From: JBBTSB01 sp964355775
Lineage (GTDB): Bacteria > Patescibacteriota > Minisyncoccia > 2-02-FULL-40-12 > IGHO2-01-FULL-4-A
DNA: 42,815 nt
Assembly: GCA_964355775.1 (NCBI GenBank)
Contig: CAYHEP010000003.1
Location: 1 to 42,815, forward strand
Direction of reading: 5' to 3'
The translations under genes were made by a program, and so were the position numbers. This document shows, in pieces, positions 13,202-20,871 of this stretch. Position 1 is the first letter of the stretch; each line of letters begins with the position of its first letter. Under the pieces are notes generated by a model. It saw only the letters and a program-made list of their open reading frames with translations. It had not been told where the DNA came from and made no database searches.

Positions 13202-13219
13202 ATGAAGTCCTACCGCTAG
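13202..13219 (+). CDS. Possible 5-codon leaderless mini-ORF (MKSYR)
   Basis: The ATG lies exactly 6 nt after the TATGCT box, the spacing seen for leaderless genes in this window, but the frame ends after five codons, 59 nt before the endonuclease start. Its right half lies in the inverted repeat. It may be a regulatory leader or a leftover of the recombination. Confidence 0.35.
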   Translation: MKSYR

Positions 13220-13278
13220 GAATTCAGAAAGCCTTTGCCAAGGGAAACCATTGAGCGAAAAAAATTATCCATAGTGGC

Positions 13279-14130
13279 ATGGAAACCAATATTCTGAAAG
13301 CTATAAATAATTTAACAAGACTTAAAAGTTTCAAGCTAACCGAACTTTATTCTGGTAAAAATCGCATCAATAATGTTGGTACTGCATTGGAGTATTTTGT
13401 AAGAGATATTTTTTGTTCTAGTATTGACGTAGTTGGAATTGAGAAAAAAAACAAAAAACATTCCGAGTATCTTTCTTATTTGGGCAATCAAAATAATCCA
13501 CCTGATTTCATTATCAAAAATGGTGATGCCGTAGAAGTAAAAAAGATCGGAGGATTAAAAGGGGTAATTGCATTGAATAGTTCTTACCCAAAGTCAAAAT
13601 TGTATCGTGATGATAGTCGTATTACTCAAGATTGTAAAATATGCGATGGTGGAAAATGGACAGAAAAAGATATTATTTATTCAGTTGGATCCGTGTCGGA
13701 GTCAGAGGTAAGAACTTTATGGTTTTTGTACGGAGACTGTTACGCTGCGGACCGCATGGTATATGAAAAAACATTTAAATCGCTTTCTAGTAAAGTACAC
13801 GAAATTAATCATCTTGAGTTTGTACCTGACACCAATGAAATCGCAGGTGTAACAAAAATTGATCCATTAGGCATAACATATCTTAGAGTGAGAGGTATGT
13901 GGGAAATTGACACACCACATGAAGTGTTTGGATCTCTTACTGAATATAGTCAAGAATCGAATTTCTCCGCATTTGCGTTGTTGTCAGAGAAAAAATATGA
14001 ATCTTTTCCTAGTGATGATAGGAAGGGTATCGAATCCAATCCCAGCATCAGCATAAAAGATGTTGAAATTAAATCACCAAATAATCCAGCCAAGTATCTT
14101 AATGCGAAGTTGATTTGTTTTGTGCAATAA
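13279..14130 (+). CDS. Type II restriction endonuclease, NgoPII-like (predicted GGCC)
   Basis: A 283-residue protein with the strings PPDFIIKNGDAVEVKKIGG (a PD...E-x-K nuclease core), IALNSSYPKSKL, CKICDGG-KWTEKDIIYSVGSV and YEKTFKSL. These match what I recall of the NgoPII family, which cuts GGCC. The following gene is a HaeIII-type cytosine methyltransferase, which supports this specificity. Only one base separates its stop from the methyltransferase ATG. It has a low-GC base composition relative to the flanks. The start at 13279 lacks both a Shine-Dalgarno and an ideal -10, so expression may be weak or coupled to the mini-ORF. Confidence 0.85.
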   Translation: METNILKAINNLTRLKSFKLTELYSGKNRINNVGTALEYFVRDIFCSSIDVVGIEKKNKKHSEYLSYLGNQNNPPDFIIKNGDAVEVKKIGGLKGVIALNSSYPKSKLYRDDSRITQDCKICDGGKWTEKDIIYSVGSVSESEVRTLWFLYGDCYAADRMVYEKTFKSLSSKVHEINHLEFVPDTNEIAGVTKIDPLGITYLRVRGMWEIDTPHEVFGSLTEYSQESNFSAFALLSEKKYESFPSDDRKGIESNPSISIKDVEIKSPNNPAKYLNAKLICFVQ

Positions 14131-14131
14131 T

Positions 14132-15187
14132 ATGAAGTTAGTTTCGCTTTTTTCTGGAGCAGGTGGTCTCGACTTGGGCTTTAAGAAAGCCGGTTTTGAT
14201 ATTATTTGGGCCAATGAGTTTGATGCTAGTATTTGGGAGACATTCGAAAAGAATTTTCCAGAAACAAAATTAGATAGGAGAAACATTGCTGATATTCCGA
14301 CATCTGATGTCCCATTTGCTGATGGAATGATTGGCGGACCACCATGCCAAAGTTGGAGTGAAGCTGGTGCAGGTCGTGGAATTAATGATAAGCGTGGACA
14401 ATTGTTTTTTGAATACATACGATTATTAAAAGATAAACAGCCAGCTTTCTTTTTAGCGGAAAATGTTTCTGGGATTTTACATCCTCAGCACAAGGAAGCG
14501 TTTGAACATATTTTAAAACAATTCGAATACGTTGGGTATAACGTCAGCTATAAATTATTAAATGCGAATGATTATGGCGTGCCTCAAGATAGACTTCGTG
14601 TGATTATTGTCGGATACCACAAGAAAAAACTTGGATTTTATTTTAAATTTCCCGATCCATTACTCTACAAACCAGTGCTCAAAGAAGCGATCTTTGATTT
14701 GCGATTAGCAAAATCAGCAAAGTCTTTTAATAAAACAAATGGTCTGGATTTAAAAATTCCCAATCATGAGTATATGATAGGTGGCTTTTCTTCTATTTAT
14801 ATGTCTCGCAATCGTGTTCGTTCTTGGGATGAGCCATCTTTTACTATTCAAGCCGGAGGTCGGCATGCACCGATTCATCCGCAAGCACCCAAAATGAAGT
14901 TTGTTGGATACAATAAAAGAATTTTTGAGCCTGGAAAAGAAGATTTATACAGAAGATTGTCTGTCAGAGAGTGCGCAAGAATACAAACATTTCCTGATGA
15001 TTTTATTTTTTATTATAATGATGTCGCTGATGGTTACAAAATGATTGGTAATGCGGTTCCGGTTCAGTTTGCGTACCATGTAGCAAAGCAAATATTTGCC
15101 GATCTCTCTAAGATTCAAAAAATTGACATCAAGAAATACAATGAGAAAAAACAAGACAATATTTTACACGTTGCTTTAGTATCATAA
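14132..15187 (+). CDS. DNA (cytosine-5) methyltransferase, M.HaeIII/M.NgoPII-like
   Basis: A 351-residue enzyme with SAM motif LFSGAGGLDLGF at the N-terminus, the catalytic GGPPCQSWSEAGAGRG (nucleophile Cys in PPCQ), ENVSGIL, NANDYGVPQDRLRV, a target-recognition region, and C-terminal RRLSVRECARIQTFPD and MIGNAVPV. The GGPPCQSWSEAG form is the one seen in GGCC enzymes such as M.HaeIII. It protects the host from the adjacent endonuclease. The ATG at 14132 follows the endonuclease stop. Its TAA overlaps the next ATG (TAATG), linking it translationally to the TM0106-like nuclease. Confidence 0.94.
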   Translation: MKLVSLFSGAGGLDLGFKKAGFDIIWANEFDASIWETFEKNFPETKLDRRNIADIPTSDVPFADGMIGGPPCQSWSEAGAGRGINDKRGQLFFEYIRLLKDKQPAFFLAENVSGILHPQHKEAFEHILKQFEYVGYNVSYKLLNANDYGVPQDRLRVIIVGYHKKKLGFYFKFPDPLLYKPVLKEAIFDLRLAKSAKSFNKTNGLDLKIPNHEYMIGGFSSIYMSRNRVRSWDEPSFTIQAGGRHAPIHPQAPKMKFVGYNKRIFEPGKEDLYRRLSVRECARIQTFPDDFIFYYNDVADGYKMIGNAVPVQFAYHVAKQIFADLSKIQKIDIKKYNEKKQDNILHVALVS

Positions 15188-16671
15188 TGATGACTTCTAA
15201 ACCCTACCATCTCACAGGTGAGCATTTTTATAAATTTTTTCAGTGTCCGCACTGGATTTGGTACGACCTGTACGAAGACAAGCAAAAGATGGGCAAGACC
15301 CCGGCGCTGATGGAGATGATCCATCAAAGTGGAATCAAGCACGAGCATGAGGTCATAAAAACCCGCCACAAGGAAAAGAAATTTGAAGAGATAAAACCAG
15401 AGCTGTATAAAGACCTCGATGAGGCGTTTTTAGCGACACTCGAGCTGATGAAACATGGCAAAAACATCTATCACGGCGTGCTCATGAGCGAGCACTGGGT
15501 GGGGATTCCAGATTTGCTGGAGGCTCGGCCCGTCGAGAAGGGGATGACGTCTTTGTTTGGCGATCACTACTATGTCGTTTACGATATAAAGAGCGGGGTA
15601 GAGATACGCGACGATTACAAGTTTCAGTTGACGTTTTATAGTGTGATCTTGGAGCGGTTGCAGGGAGTATTGCCACGCGAGGCGTACATCATCAACAGTA
15701 TGGGCGAGGAGCGATCGTTTGTTGTGGATGATTTTTTGGATTATTTCCATCTCACCCGCGAGCGGATCGAACGGATTTTGGATGGTGAAAAGCCCCCTCC
15801 ATTTCTCAAAAGCTCTTGCAAAAAATCTCCCTGGTACAGTCTTTGTTTGGAAGATGCCAGGGGCTGTGATGACATCTCTCTTGTCCACCGACTTTCGCAG
15901 TCCGACCAGCGCCGGCTCTATGATCTTGGCATCCATACCGTCAAAGAGCTTGCAACCGCCGATCTCCAGCATCTAGTTTCCAATCTCGAGGACTGGCAGT
16001 TTGACAAGATTTTGCGGTTTCACAATCAAGCGAATGTACTGGTCAAAAACGAGCCGATGATTCTCAAAAAAATCGATTTTCCGCATGTGAAAACCGAAAT
16101 CTACTTTGATATTGAGTCCGATCCGACGGAAGAGATTGATTACTTGCTCGGCGTGCTGATCAAGAAAGGCGCGAAGACCGAATACAAATATTTTTTAGCA
16201 AAAGATAAAGCCGACGAGGAGCGGATTTGGAGGGAATTTTTGAATTTTTTGGAAAGTTTGGAAGATTTTGTCATCTATCATTTCGCGCATTTTGAACAGC
16301 AGGTGTTTAAGCGTTTTGGCGAGCAATATGGTATATCGCGAGAATTGGAGGACAAATTTAAGAACAATTCTATTGATCTGTGGCGAACGACGATTGAGGC
16401 GGTGATCTTGCCTTTGTATTTTTACAGTCTCAAAGATGTTGCGCGCTATCTGGGGTTTGAGTGGCAGTCGCAGGATGCGGGTGGAGCGGAATCGGTGGTG
16501 TGGTACAATGACTATCTCAAAGCAAGGAACGACCCCGACGCTGCGGTCGGGGCTAAGAGCATACTTGACAAAATTCTCAAATACAACGAAGATGATGTTC
16601 GTGCTACGCTTTTCGTCAAAGAATGGCTGGAAAAGCAGAAACCAAAGACTAGGAGAGAAAAACTGGATTAA
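15187..16671 (+). CDS. TM0106-type RecB-like nuclease with RNase H-like exonuclease domain
   Basis: A 494-residue two-domain protein. The N-terminal half has a Cas4/RecB-like core (GIPDLLEA, then YYVVYDIKSG with the D-x-K catalytic pattern) and cysteines at FQCPHW and KKSPWYSLCLED that may hold an iron-sulfur cluster. The C-terminal half carries an RNase H-like/DnaQ-type exonuclease (EIYFDIESDP, HFAHFE, YNEDDVRATLFVKEWL). Such proteins are of uncertain function, possibly repair or defence. Its ATG overlaps the methyltransferase stop, yet its base composition matches the chromosomal flank. A palindromic mini-repeat (16533-16552) inserts the residues NDPDAAVGAK near the end. Confidence 0.85.
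   Translation: MMTSKPYHLTGEHFYKFFQCPHWIWYDLYEDKQKMGKTPALMEMIHQSGIKHEHEVIKTRHKEKKFEEIKPELYKDLDEAFLATLELMKHGKNIYHGVLMSEHWVGIPDLLEARPVEKGMTSLFGDHYYVVYDIKSGVEIRDDYKFQLTFYSVILERLQGVLPREAYIINSMGEERSFVVDDFLDYFHLTRERIERILDGEKPPPFLKSSCKKSPWYSLCLEDARGCDDISLVHRLSQSDQRRLYDLGIHTVKELATADLQHLVSNLEDWQFDKILRFHNQANVLVKNEPMILKKIDFPHVKTEIYFDIESDPTEEIDYLLGVLIKKGAKTEYKYFLAKDKADEERIWREFLNFLESLEDFVIYHFAHFEQQVFKRFGEQYGISRELEDKFKNNSIDLWRTTIEAVILPLYFYSLKDVARYLGFEWQSQDAGGAESVVWYNDYLKARNDPDAAVGAKSILDKILKYNEDDVRATLFVKEWLEKQKPKTRREKLD
16533..16552. repeat. Palindromic mini-repeat CCCCGAC-N6-GTCGGGG inside a gene
   Basis: Arms 16533-16539 and 16546-16552 enclose a GC-rich centre and add an NDPDAAVGAK-like segment in frame. 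A related copy lies at 29270-29291 inside a zinc-ribbon gene, and the same arms in reverse order at 27601-27629. Confidence 0.65.
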
Positions 16672-16674
16672 TTC

Positions 16675-18093
16675 ATGACTTCAAAACTAGGACTTGCAAT
16701 AATAATAGTGATTTCCATTTTCCTTGCGATTTTTGTGTATCCGCAAGCGTGGGACAAGGTTGCTGACAAAGCAAACCACGTACTCGGTCTTGAGCAAAAA
16801 TCGCACAAATTCCGGCACATCACGTGGGCACCGCCCTTCCGGCTAGGGCTGGATTTGCTTGGAGGTGCGCACCTTGAATATCAGGCTGATTTGAGCAGTA
16901 TCAAGGGGCAAAGCCCCACCGATGCTATGAACGGTGTACGAGACGTCATCGAGCGCCGGGTGAATTTGTTCGGCGTTTCCGAACCGCTTGTGCAGATTGA
17001 GGGCAGTGACCGTCTTATCGTGGAGCTTGCCGGTATCAGCGATGTAAAGCAGGCGATCGATCTGATTGGGCAGACGCCGTTTCTCGAATTTCGCGAAGAG
17101 CTTCCGTTTGTGGAAGGAGACATAATCATCAAGGAGGTATTGGGTAAAGACATAAAGATTACAGCTGAAATATTGTGCAACGCTCAAAATGATTTTTCTT
17201 TTATACAGTTTCTCCAGCAAGCACAGCGGGACCCATGCTATCAAGCGACAGCATTGACAGGCAAAGATCTAAAGACCTCTTCGCTTGTTTTTGATCCGAC
17301 TATCGGACGTCCACAGGTATCGCTCGAGCTTACCGATGATGGAGCAAAATTATTTGGTGATATTACCAAGCGCAATGTCGGCAAGACGGTGGCTATTTAT
17401 CTTGACGGTACACCGATCAGCAGACCAGTCGTGCAGACAGAAATTACCGACGGGAAGGCGATTATCAGCGGACAGCAATTTACTCCGCAGACCGGAAAAG
17501 ATCTTGCAAACCGTCTCAATGCAGGCGCCTTGCCGGTGCCGATTTCTAAAATCGCCGAACAAACCATCGGGGCGTCGCTTGGTGCAGAATCGCTTCACAA
17601 ATCTCTCCGAGCCGGACTATTCGCTTTGCTTGCTGTGGCACTGTTCATGATCGGGTTCTATCGCTTGCCCGGACTCGCCGCGGTACTGGCGCTTTTGATT
17701 TATACGACGATGGTTTTGACGCTGTACAAATTGATTCCCGTAACGCTGACACTTTCCGGTATCGCGGGATTCATATTGTCGCTGGGTATTGCGGTTGATG
17801 CGAATGTGCTTATTTTCGCGCGTTTGCGCGAAGAGCTAGCGGCGGGCCGTACGCTCCAGCAAGCCGTGGAAGAGGGTTTTCGGCGCGCATGGTATTCGAT
17901 CCGAGACAGCCACGTCACTACAATCCTCGGTGCGGTGGTGTTGTATATGTTTACCACCTCCATCGTGAAAGGCTTCGCTCTGACATTGGGTGTCGGCGTT
18001 CTGTTGAGTTTGTTCAGTTCGATTGTGGTTACACGAGCCTTTATGAACCGTATTACCGGACCGTGGTTTTCAACACGTAAACGATTATTCTGA
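16675..18093 (+). CDS. secD: Protein translocase subunit SecD
   Basis: A 472-residue membrane protein: N-terminal helix, the SecD motif RLGLDLLGGAHLEYQ, a large periplasmic-type P1 region, then five helices including SLGIAVDANVLIFARLREE, whose Asp is used for proton-driven movement. With SecF it pulls secreted proteins across the membrane after SecA. It starts 3 nt after the nuclease gene and is followed 2 nt later by secF. The P1 domain is shorter than in E. coli, normal for CPR bacteria. Confidence 0.97.
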   Translation: MTSKLGLAIIIVISIFLAIFVYPQAWDKVADKANHVLGLEQKSHKFRHITWAPPFRLGLDLLGGAHLEYQADLSSIKGQSPTDAMNGVRDVIERRVNLFGVSEPLVQIEGSDRLIVELAGISDVKQAIDLIGQTPFLEFREELPFVEGDIIIKEVLGKDIKITAEILCNAQNDFSFIQFLQQAQRDPCYQATALTGKDLKTSSLVFDPTIGRPQVSLELTDDGAKLFGDITKRNVGKTVAIYLDGTPISRPVVQTEITDGKAIISGQQFTPQTGKDLANRLNAGALPVPISKIAEQTIGASLGAESLHKSLRAGLFALLAVALFMIGFYRLPGLAAVLALLIYTTMVLTLYKLIPVTLTLSGIAGFILSLGIAVDANVLIFARLREELAAGRTLQQAVEEGFRRAWYSIRDSHVTTILGAVVLYMFTTSIVKGFALTLGVGVLLSLFSSIVVTRAFMNRITGPWFSTRKRLF

Positions 18094-18095
18094 TC

Positions 18096-19004
18096 ATGAA
18101 ACCTATTTATAAAATATTTTTTACAATATCCGTATTGCTCACCATCGTGGCTCTTGCGGTGACCGTAGTGGTGTGGAAAAAAACCGGCGGGGAATTCTTA
18201 AGCGTTGATTTTAGAGGAGGATCGGTGCTGGAGGTTGCTTTTGAAAAAGCCACACCTGCCGTTTCTGAAATCAAGACAACACTCAAAACCGTTCCCGAAG
18301 CATCAGCCGCCAGCTATACACCCATCGGGACCAACGGCATCAGTATCAGATCGCGCTCTTTAAGCGATGCGACGCGGGAGCAAATTCTGAAAACGCTTGG
18401 CGATCAATTTGGCAAGGTTACTCAACAGCGTTTCAGCAATATCGGTCCCAGCGTGGGAGCGGAGCTCAAGAGCAAGAGTGTCAAAGCGATCATTATACTG
18501 CTCGTTGTCATTATCGTGTATATTTCGATCGTATTTCGCACGATGAAACGCGTGCTTTCGCCGTGGGCGATGGGTATTGCGGCGGTACTTGCGCTGTTGC
18601 ATGATGTCATCATTCCTGTCGGTGTATTTTCACTGCTCGGATATTTTGCGCACATCGAAATTACCGCCGTGTTTGTGGCGGCGGCACTCACAATTCTTGG
18701 GTATTCGGTTTCCGATACTGTCGTGGTCTTTGACCGTGTCCGTGAAAACGTAGTGCGCTTCGGAAGCAAAGTATCATTTGCCGAACTCATGCATAAGAGC
18801 ATCATGCAGACGTTGACCCGCTCGATCAATACGTCTATGACTACGTTATTGAGCTTGCTGGCGATATTTCTTTTCGGTGGCGAATCCATCAAATACTTTG
18901 CTCTCGCCTTAATCATCGGTATTATTTCAGGAACATACTCGTCTATTTTTATTGCGTCTCCCATAGTCGTTTGGTGGCACCAGCGCAAGAAATTGAGCAT
19001 TTGA
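18096..19004 (+). CDS. secF: Protein translocase subunit SecF
   Basis: A 302-residue protein with six membrane helices. The signature SVDFRGGSVLEV follows the first helix, and LGYSVSDTVVVFDRVREN and TSMTTLLSLLAIFLFGG mark the conserved helices. It forms the SecDF complex with the product of the gene ending 2 nt upstream. The intact secD-secF pair supports a chromosomal, not plasmid, origin for the window. Confidence 0.97.
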   Translation: MKPIYKIFFTISVLLTIVALAVTVVVWKKTGGEFLSVDFRGGSVLEVAFEKATPAVSEIKTTLKTVPEASAASYTPIGTNGISIRSRSLSDATREQILKTLGDQFGKVTQQRFSNIGPSVGAELKSKSVKAIIILLVVIIVYISIVFRTMKRVLSPWAMGIAAVLALLHDVIIPVGVFSLLGYFAHIEITAVFVAAALTILGYSVSDTVVVFDRVRENVVRFGSKVSFAELMHKSIMQTLTRSINTSMTTLLSLLAIFLFGGESIKYFALALIIGIISGTYSSIFIASPIVVWWHQRKKLSI

Positions 19005-19014
19005 CATTTGGGCT

Positions 19015-19043
19015 TTGACATTTCCCACAGGGTGTGCTATCTT
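19015..19043 (+). promoter_or_regulatory. Promoter TTGACA-17-TATCTT with a leader and Shine-Dalgarno
   Basis: The -35 is at 19015-19020 and the -10 at 19038-19043. The transcript would carry a leader of about 20 nt with AAGGA (19058-19062) 7 nt before ATG 19070, an exception to the leaderless pattern. Confidence 0.65.
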
Positions 19044-19069
19044 TTGTAGGCGTTCATAAGGATGCATCT

Positions 19070-20098
19070 ATGACTGAAATCAATAATCAAATCAAGAAAG
19101 TCGTTTCCCAGCTCATATCAGTATTAAACCCAAGGAATCGCGAGATTATTGCGCGACGTTTTGGCTTGAAAACAGGCAAAAAAGAGACCCTCGAAGCGAT
19201 TGGAGCGAGCTATGATATCACCCGGGAGCGTGTCCGCCAGATCGAAGAGGCATCACTTTCGCAAATGCGCGAGTCGCTTTCAGAGGAAGGCGGAAACCGC
19301 ATCAAACCCTTTGTTACGCTTGCGGGGGAAATACTGCATTCAAGCAATAATGTTGTTCGCGAGGACGAGTTGTTTGCGCGTTTTTCAGGGGATGGATCCG
19401 AAACGCCCGGCAATGCCGCGCTGGTTTTTGTATTGACGCTTGCGCATACCTTTGTCCGCTCAATGGAGGACGAGGATTTTTATACGTTTTGGAGTGTTGA
19501 TGCGGATCGTTCGGCGTCTTTTCGCGCTGAAACGGCGCAATTTATTTCATCGCTTGCCAAGCATGGACAAGTTGTCGCTAACACTGCATTGTCCACGATT
19601 GCGCATACAACTCCGGATGAAATACAGTCCTTTATGTCAATTTCAAAAAACATCGGCTCAAATGTTTTCAACGAAATCGGACTTACCAAGTGGCCCGAGA
19701 TCAAACCTCGCGGAGTTCGGGATAAATCATACTTGGTCTTGAAAAAAGAAGGCAACCCAAAGCATTTTCGTGAAATTACCGAGCTGATTAACACCGCGAA
19801 CTTTTCAACACGAAAAGCGCACATCCAGACCGTCCACAATGAGCTGATCAAAGACGATCGGTTTGTGCTTGTTGGGAGGGGGATTTACGCACTTGCCGAA
19901 TGGGGCTATGAATCCGGCACGGTCAAAGAAGTGATCGCGAGCCTGCTTCGCAAAGAAGGTTCTCAAACCAAAGAACAAGTCATCGCCCACGTCATGAAAA
20001 CCCGCATGGTCAAACCCAATACGGTCATCCTCGGGATGCAGGACAAAAAACTCTTCTCCGAAACCGAATCCGGCCATCTGACCCTGAAAGAAGCCTAA
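19070..20098 (+). CDS. Sigma-70 region 4-like protein with HARE-HTH domain
   Basis: A 342-residue protein. The N-terminus carries sigma region 4 (LNPRNREIIARRFGL, LEAIGASYDITRERVRQIEE), the helix-turn-helix that reads -35 boxes, but no region 2. The second half contains a winged helix resembling HARE-HTH (HFREITELINTANFSTRKAHIQTVHNELIKD...FVLVGRGIYALAEWG) as in RNA polymerase delta. It probably binds DNA or polymerase as an accessory regulator. The ATG is preceded by AAGGA with a 7-nt spacer. Its stop is followed at once by the palindrome bounding the transposase unit, which can serve as its terminator. Confidence 0.88.
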   Translation: MTEINNQIKKVVSQLISVLNPRNREIIARRFGLKTGKKETLEAIGASYDITRERVRQIEEASLSQMRESLSEEGGNRIKPFVTLAGEILHSSNNVVREDELFARFSGDGSETPGNAALVFVLTLAHTFVRSMEDEDFYTFWSVDADRSASFRAETAQFISSLAKHGQVVANTALSTIAHTTPDEIQSFMSISKNIGSNVFNEIGLTKWPEIKPRGVRDKSYLVLKKEGNPKHFREITELINTANFSTRKAHIQTVHNELIKDDRFVLVGRGIYALAEWGYESGTVKEVIASLLRKEGSQTKEQVIAHVMKTRMVKPNTVILGMQDKKLFSETESGHLTLKEA

Positions 20099-20099
20099 T

Positions 20100-20831
20100 A
20101 AAAAGGGTGTCAGACACCCTTTTTTGGGCGACCCGTAGTACGCATGGTTGATTCGAGTCCAAATTTCTTTGCCGTTTGCATTGTCCAATATTCATCTCCA
20201 AAAGGTCTACCTCTTTTTGTCACAAAACGAATATCTTCCACGATCTCTTCCTCGTGTGGTAGCTCTGTATTAAGAAATTCCAAATAACTTTCAGGTTTTG
20301 GTACTGGCCATGGCGAGAGAAGTTGTAGTTGCTTTTCGTTTCCATATTCATTAAGCCACGCACTTCCCCATGACCAATCTTCGGCTTTAGTAACTAATTT
20401 TGCCCGGAGAGCGTTGCGCTCAACATAGCGAGTCATCGTGATACAATGTTCATCCTCCTGAATTGGAAATGATTTGAATCTCCCTTGGTAGAGATGTCCA
20501 AATCCAACCGACTCATAATGTGCGTGCCAACGTTGTGTATGAGTAAGTGTGACCCATTGAATAAATCGCGAGAGGTCATTGTTCTTGTAGGGGTAGAGGA
20601 CTAAATGCCAATGGTTTGGCATGATACAAAACGCAAGAATGCGCATGGCAATCTTTTCTTTCGCTTCCACCAGAATCTTTACGAACGCTTTGTAATCGTA
20701 ATCTTTGTGGAAAATCTTTTGTTTTCCATTCGCACGATTAATGACATGATAGATTGTATTTCCAACAGTTGTTCGTTGTGCTCGTCCCATGAAGATATAG
20801 TAACATAAAAAAGGGTGTCTGACACCCTTTT
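20100..20831. mobile_element. REP-associated (IS200/RAYT-type) transposase unit with palindromic ends
   Basis: A single minus-strand transposase gene lies between two A/T-flanked palindromes, GGGTGTC-A-GACACCC (20105-20119) and GGGTGTC-T-GACACCC (20813-20827). Each is a perfect 7-bp stem, and the two are exact inverted copies of each other. This is the usual layout of REP palindromes mobilised by Y1 transposases. The insertion sits between the sigma-like gene and the membrane-protein gene. Its boundaries beyond the palindromes cannot be fixed from this copy. Confidence 0.85.
20110..20790 (-). CDS. REP-associated tyrosine transposase (Y1_Tnp family)
   Basis: A 226-residue protein with the family opening GRAQRTTVGNTIYHVINRANG, the HUH metal-binding motif MPNHWHLVL (His-hydrophobic-His), and YVERNALRAKLV with the catalytic Tyr. 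These enzymes nick single-stranded DNA at palindromes such as those bounding this unit. The reading frame is intact, so it may be active. A basic tail (TTGRPKKGV) is encoded next to the left palindrome. Confidence 0.93.
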   Translation of the reverse strand: MGRAQRTTVGNTIYHVINRANGKQKIFHKDYDYKAFVKILVEAKEKIAMRILAFCIMPNHWHLVLYPYKNNDLSRFIQWVTLTHTQRWHAHYESVGFGHLYQGRFKSFPIQEDEHCITMTRYVERNALRAKLVTKAEDWSWGSAWLNEYGNEKQLQLLSPWPVPKPESYLEFLNTELPHEEEIVEDIRFVTKRGRPFGDEYWTMQTAKKFGLESTMRTTGRPKKGV

Positions 20832-20871
20832 GCTAGCCTTGATTTCAAGTTCGATGTATACTATTTGCAGT

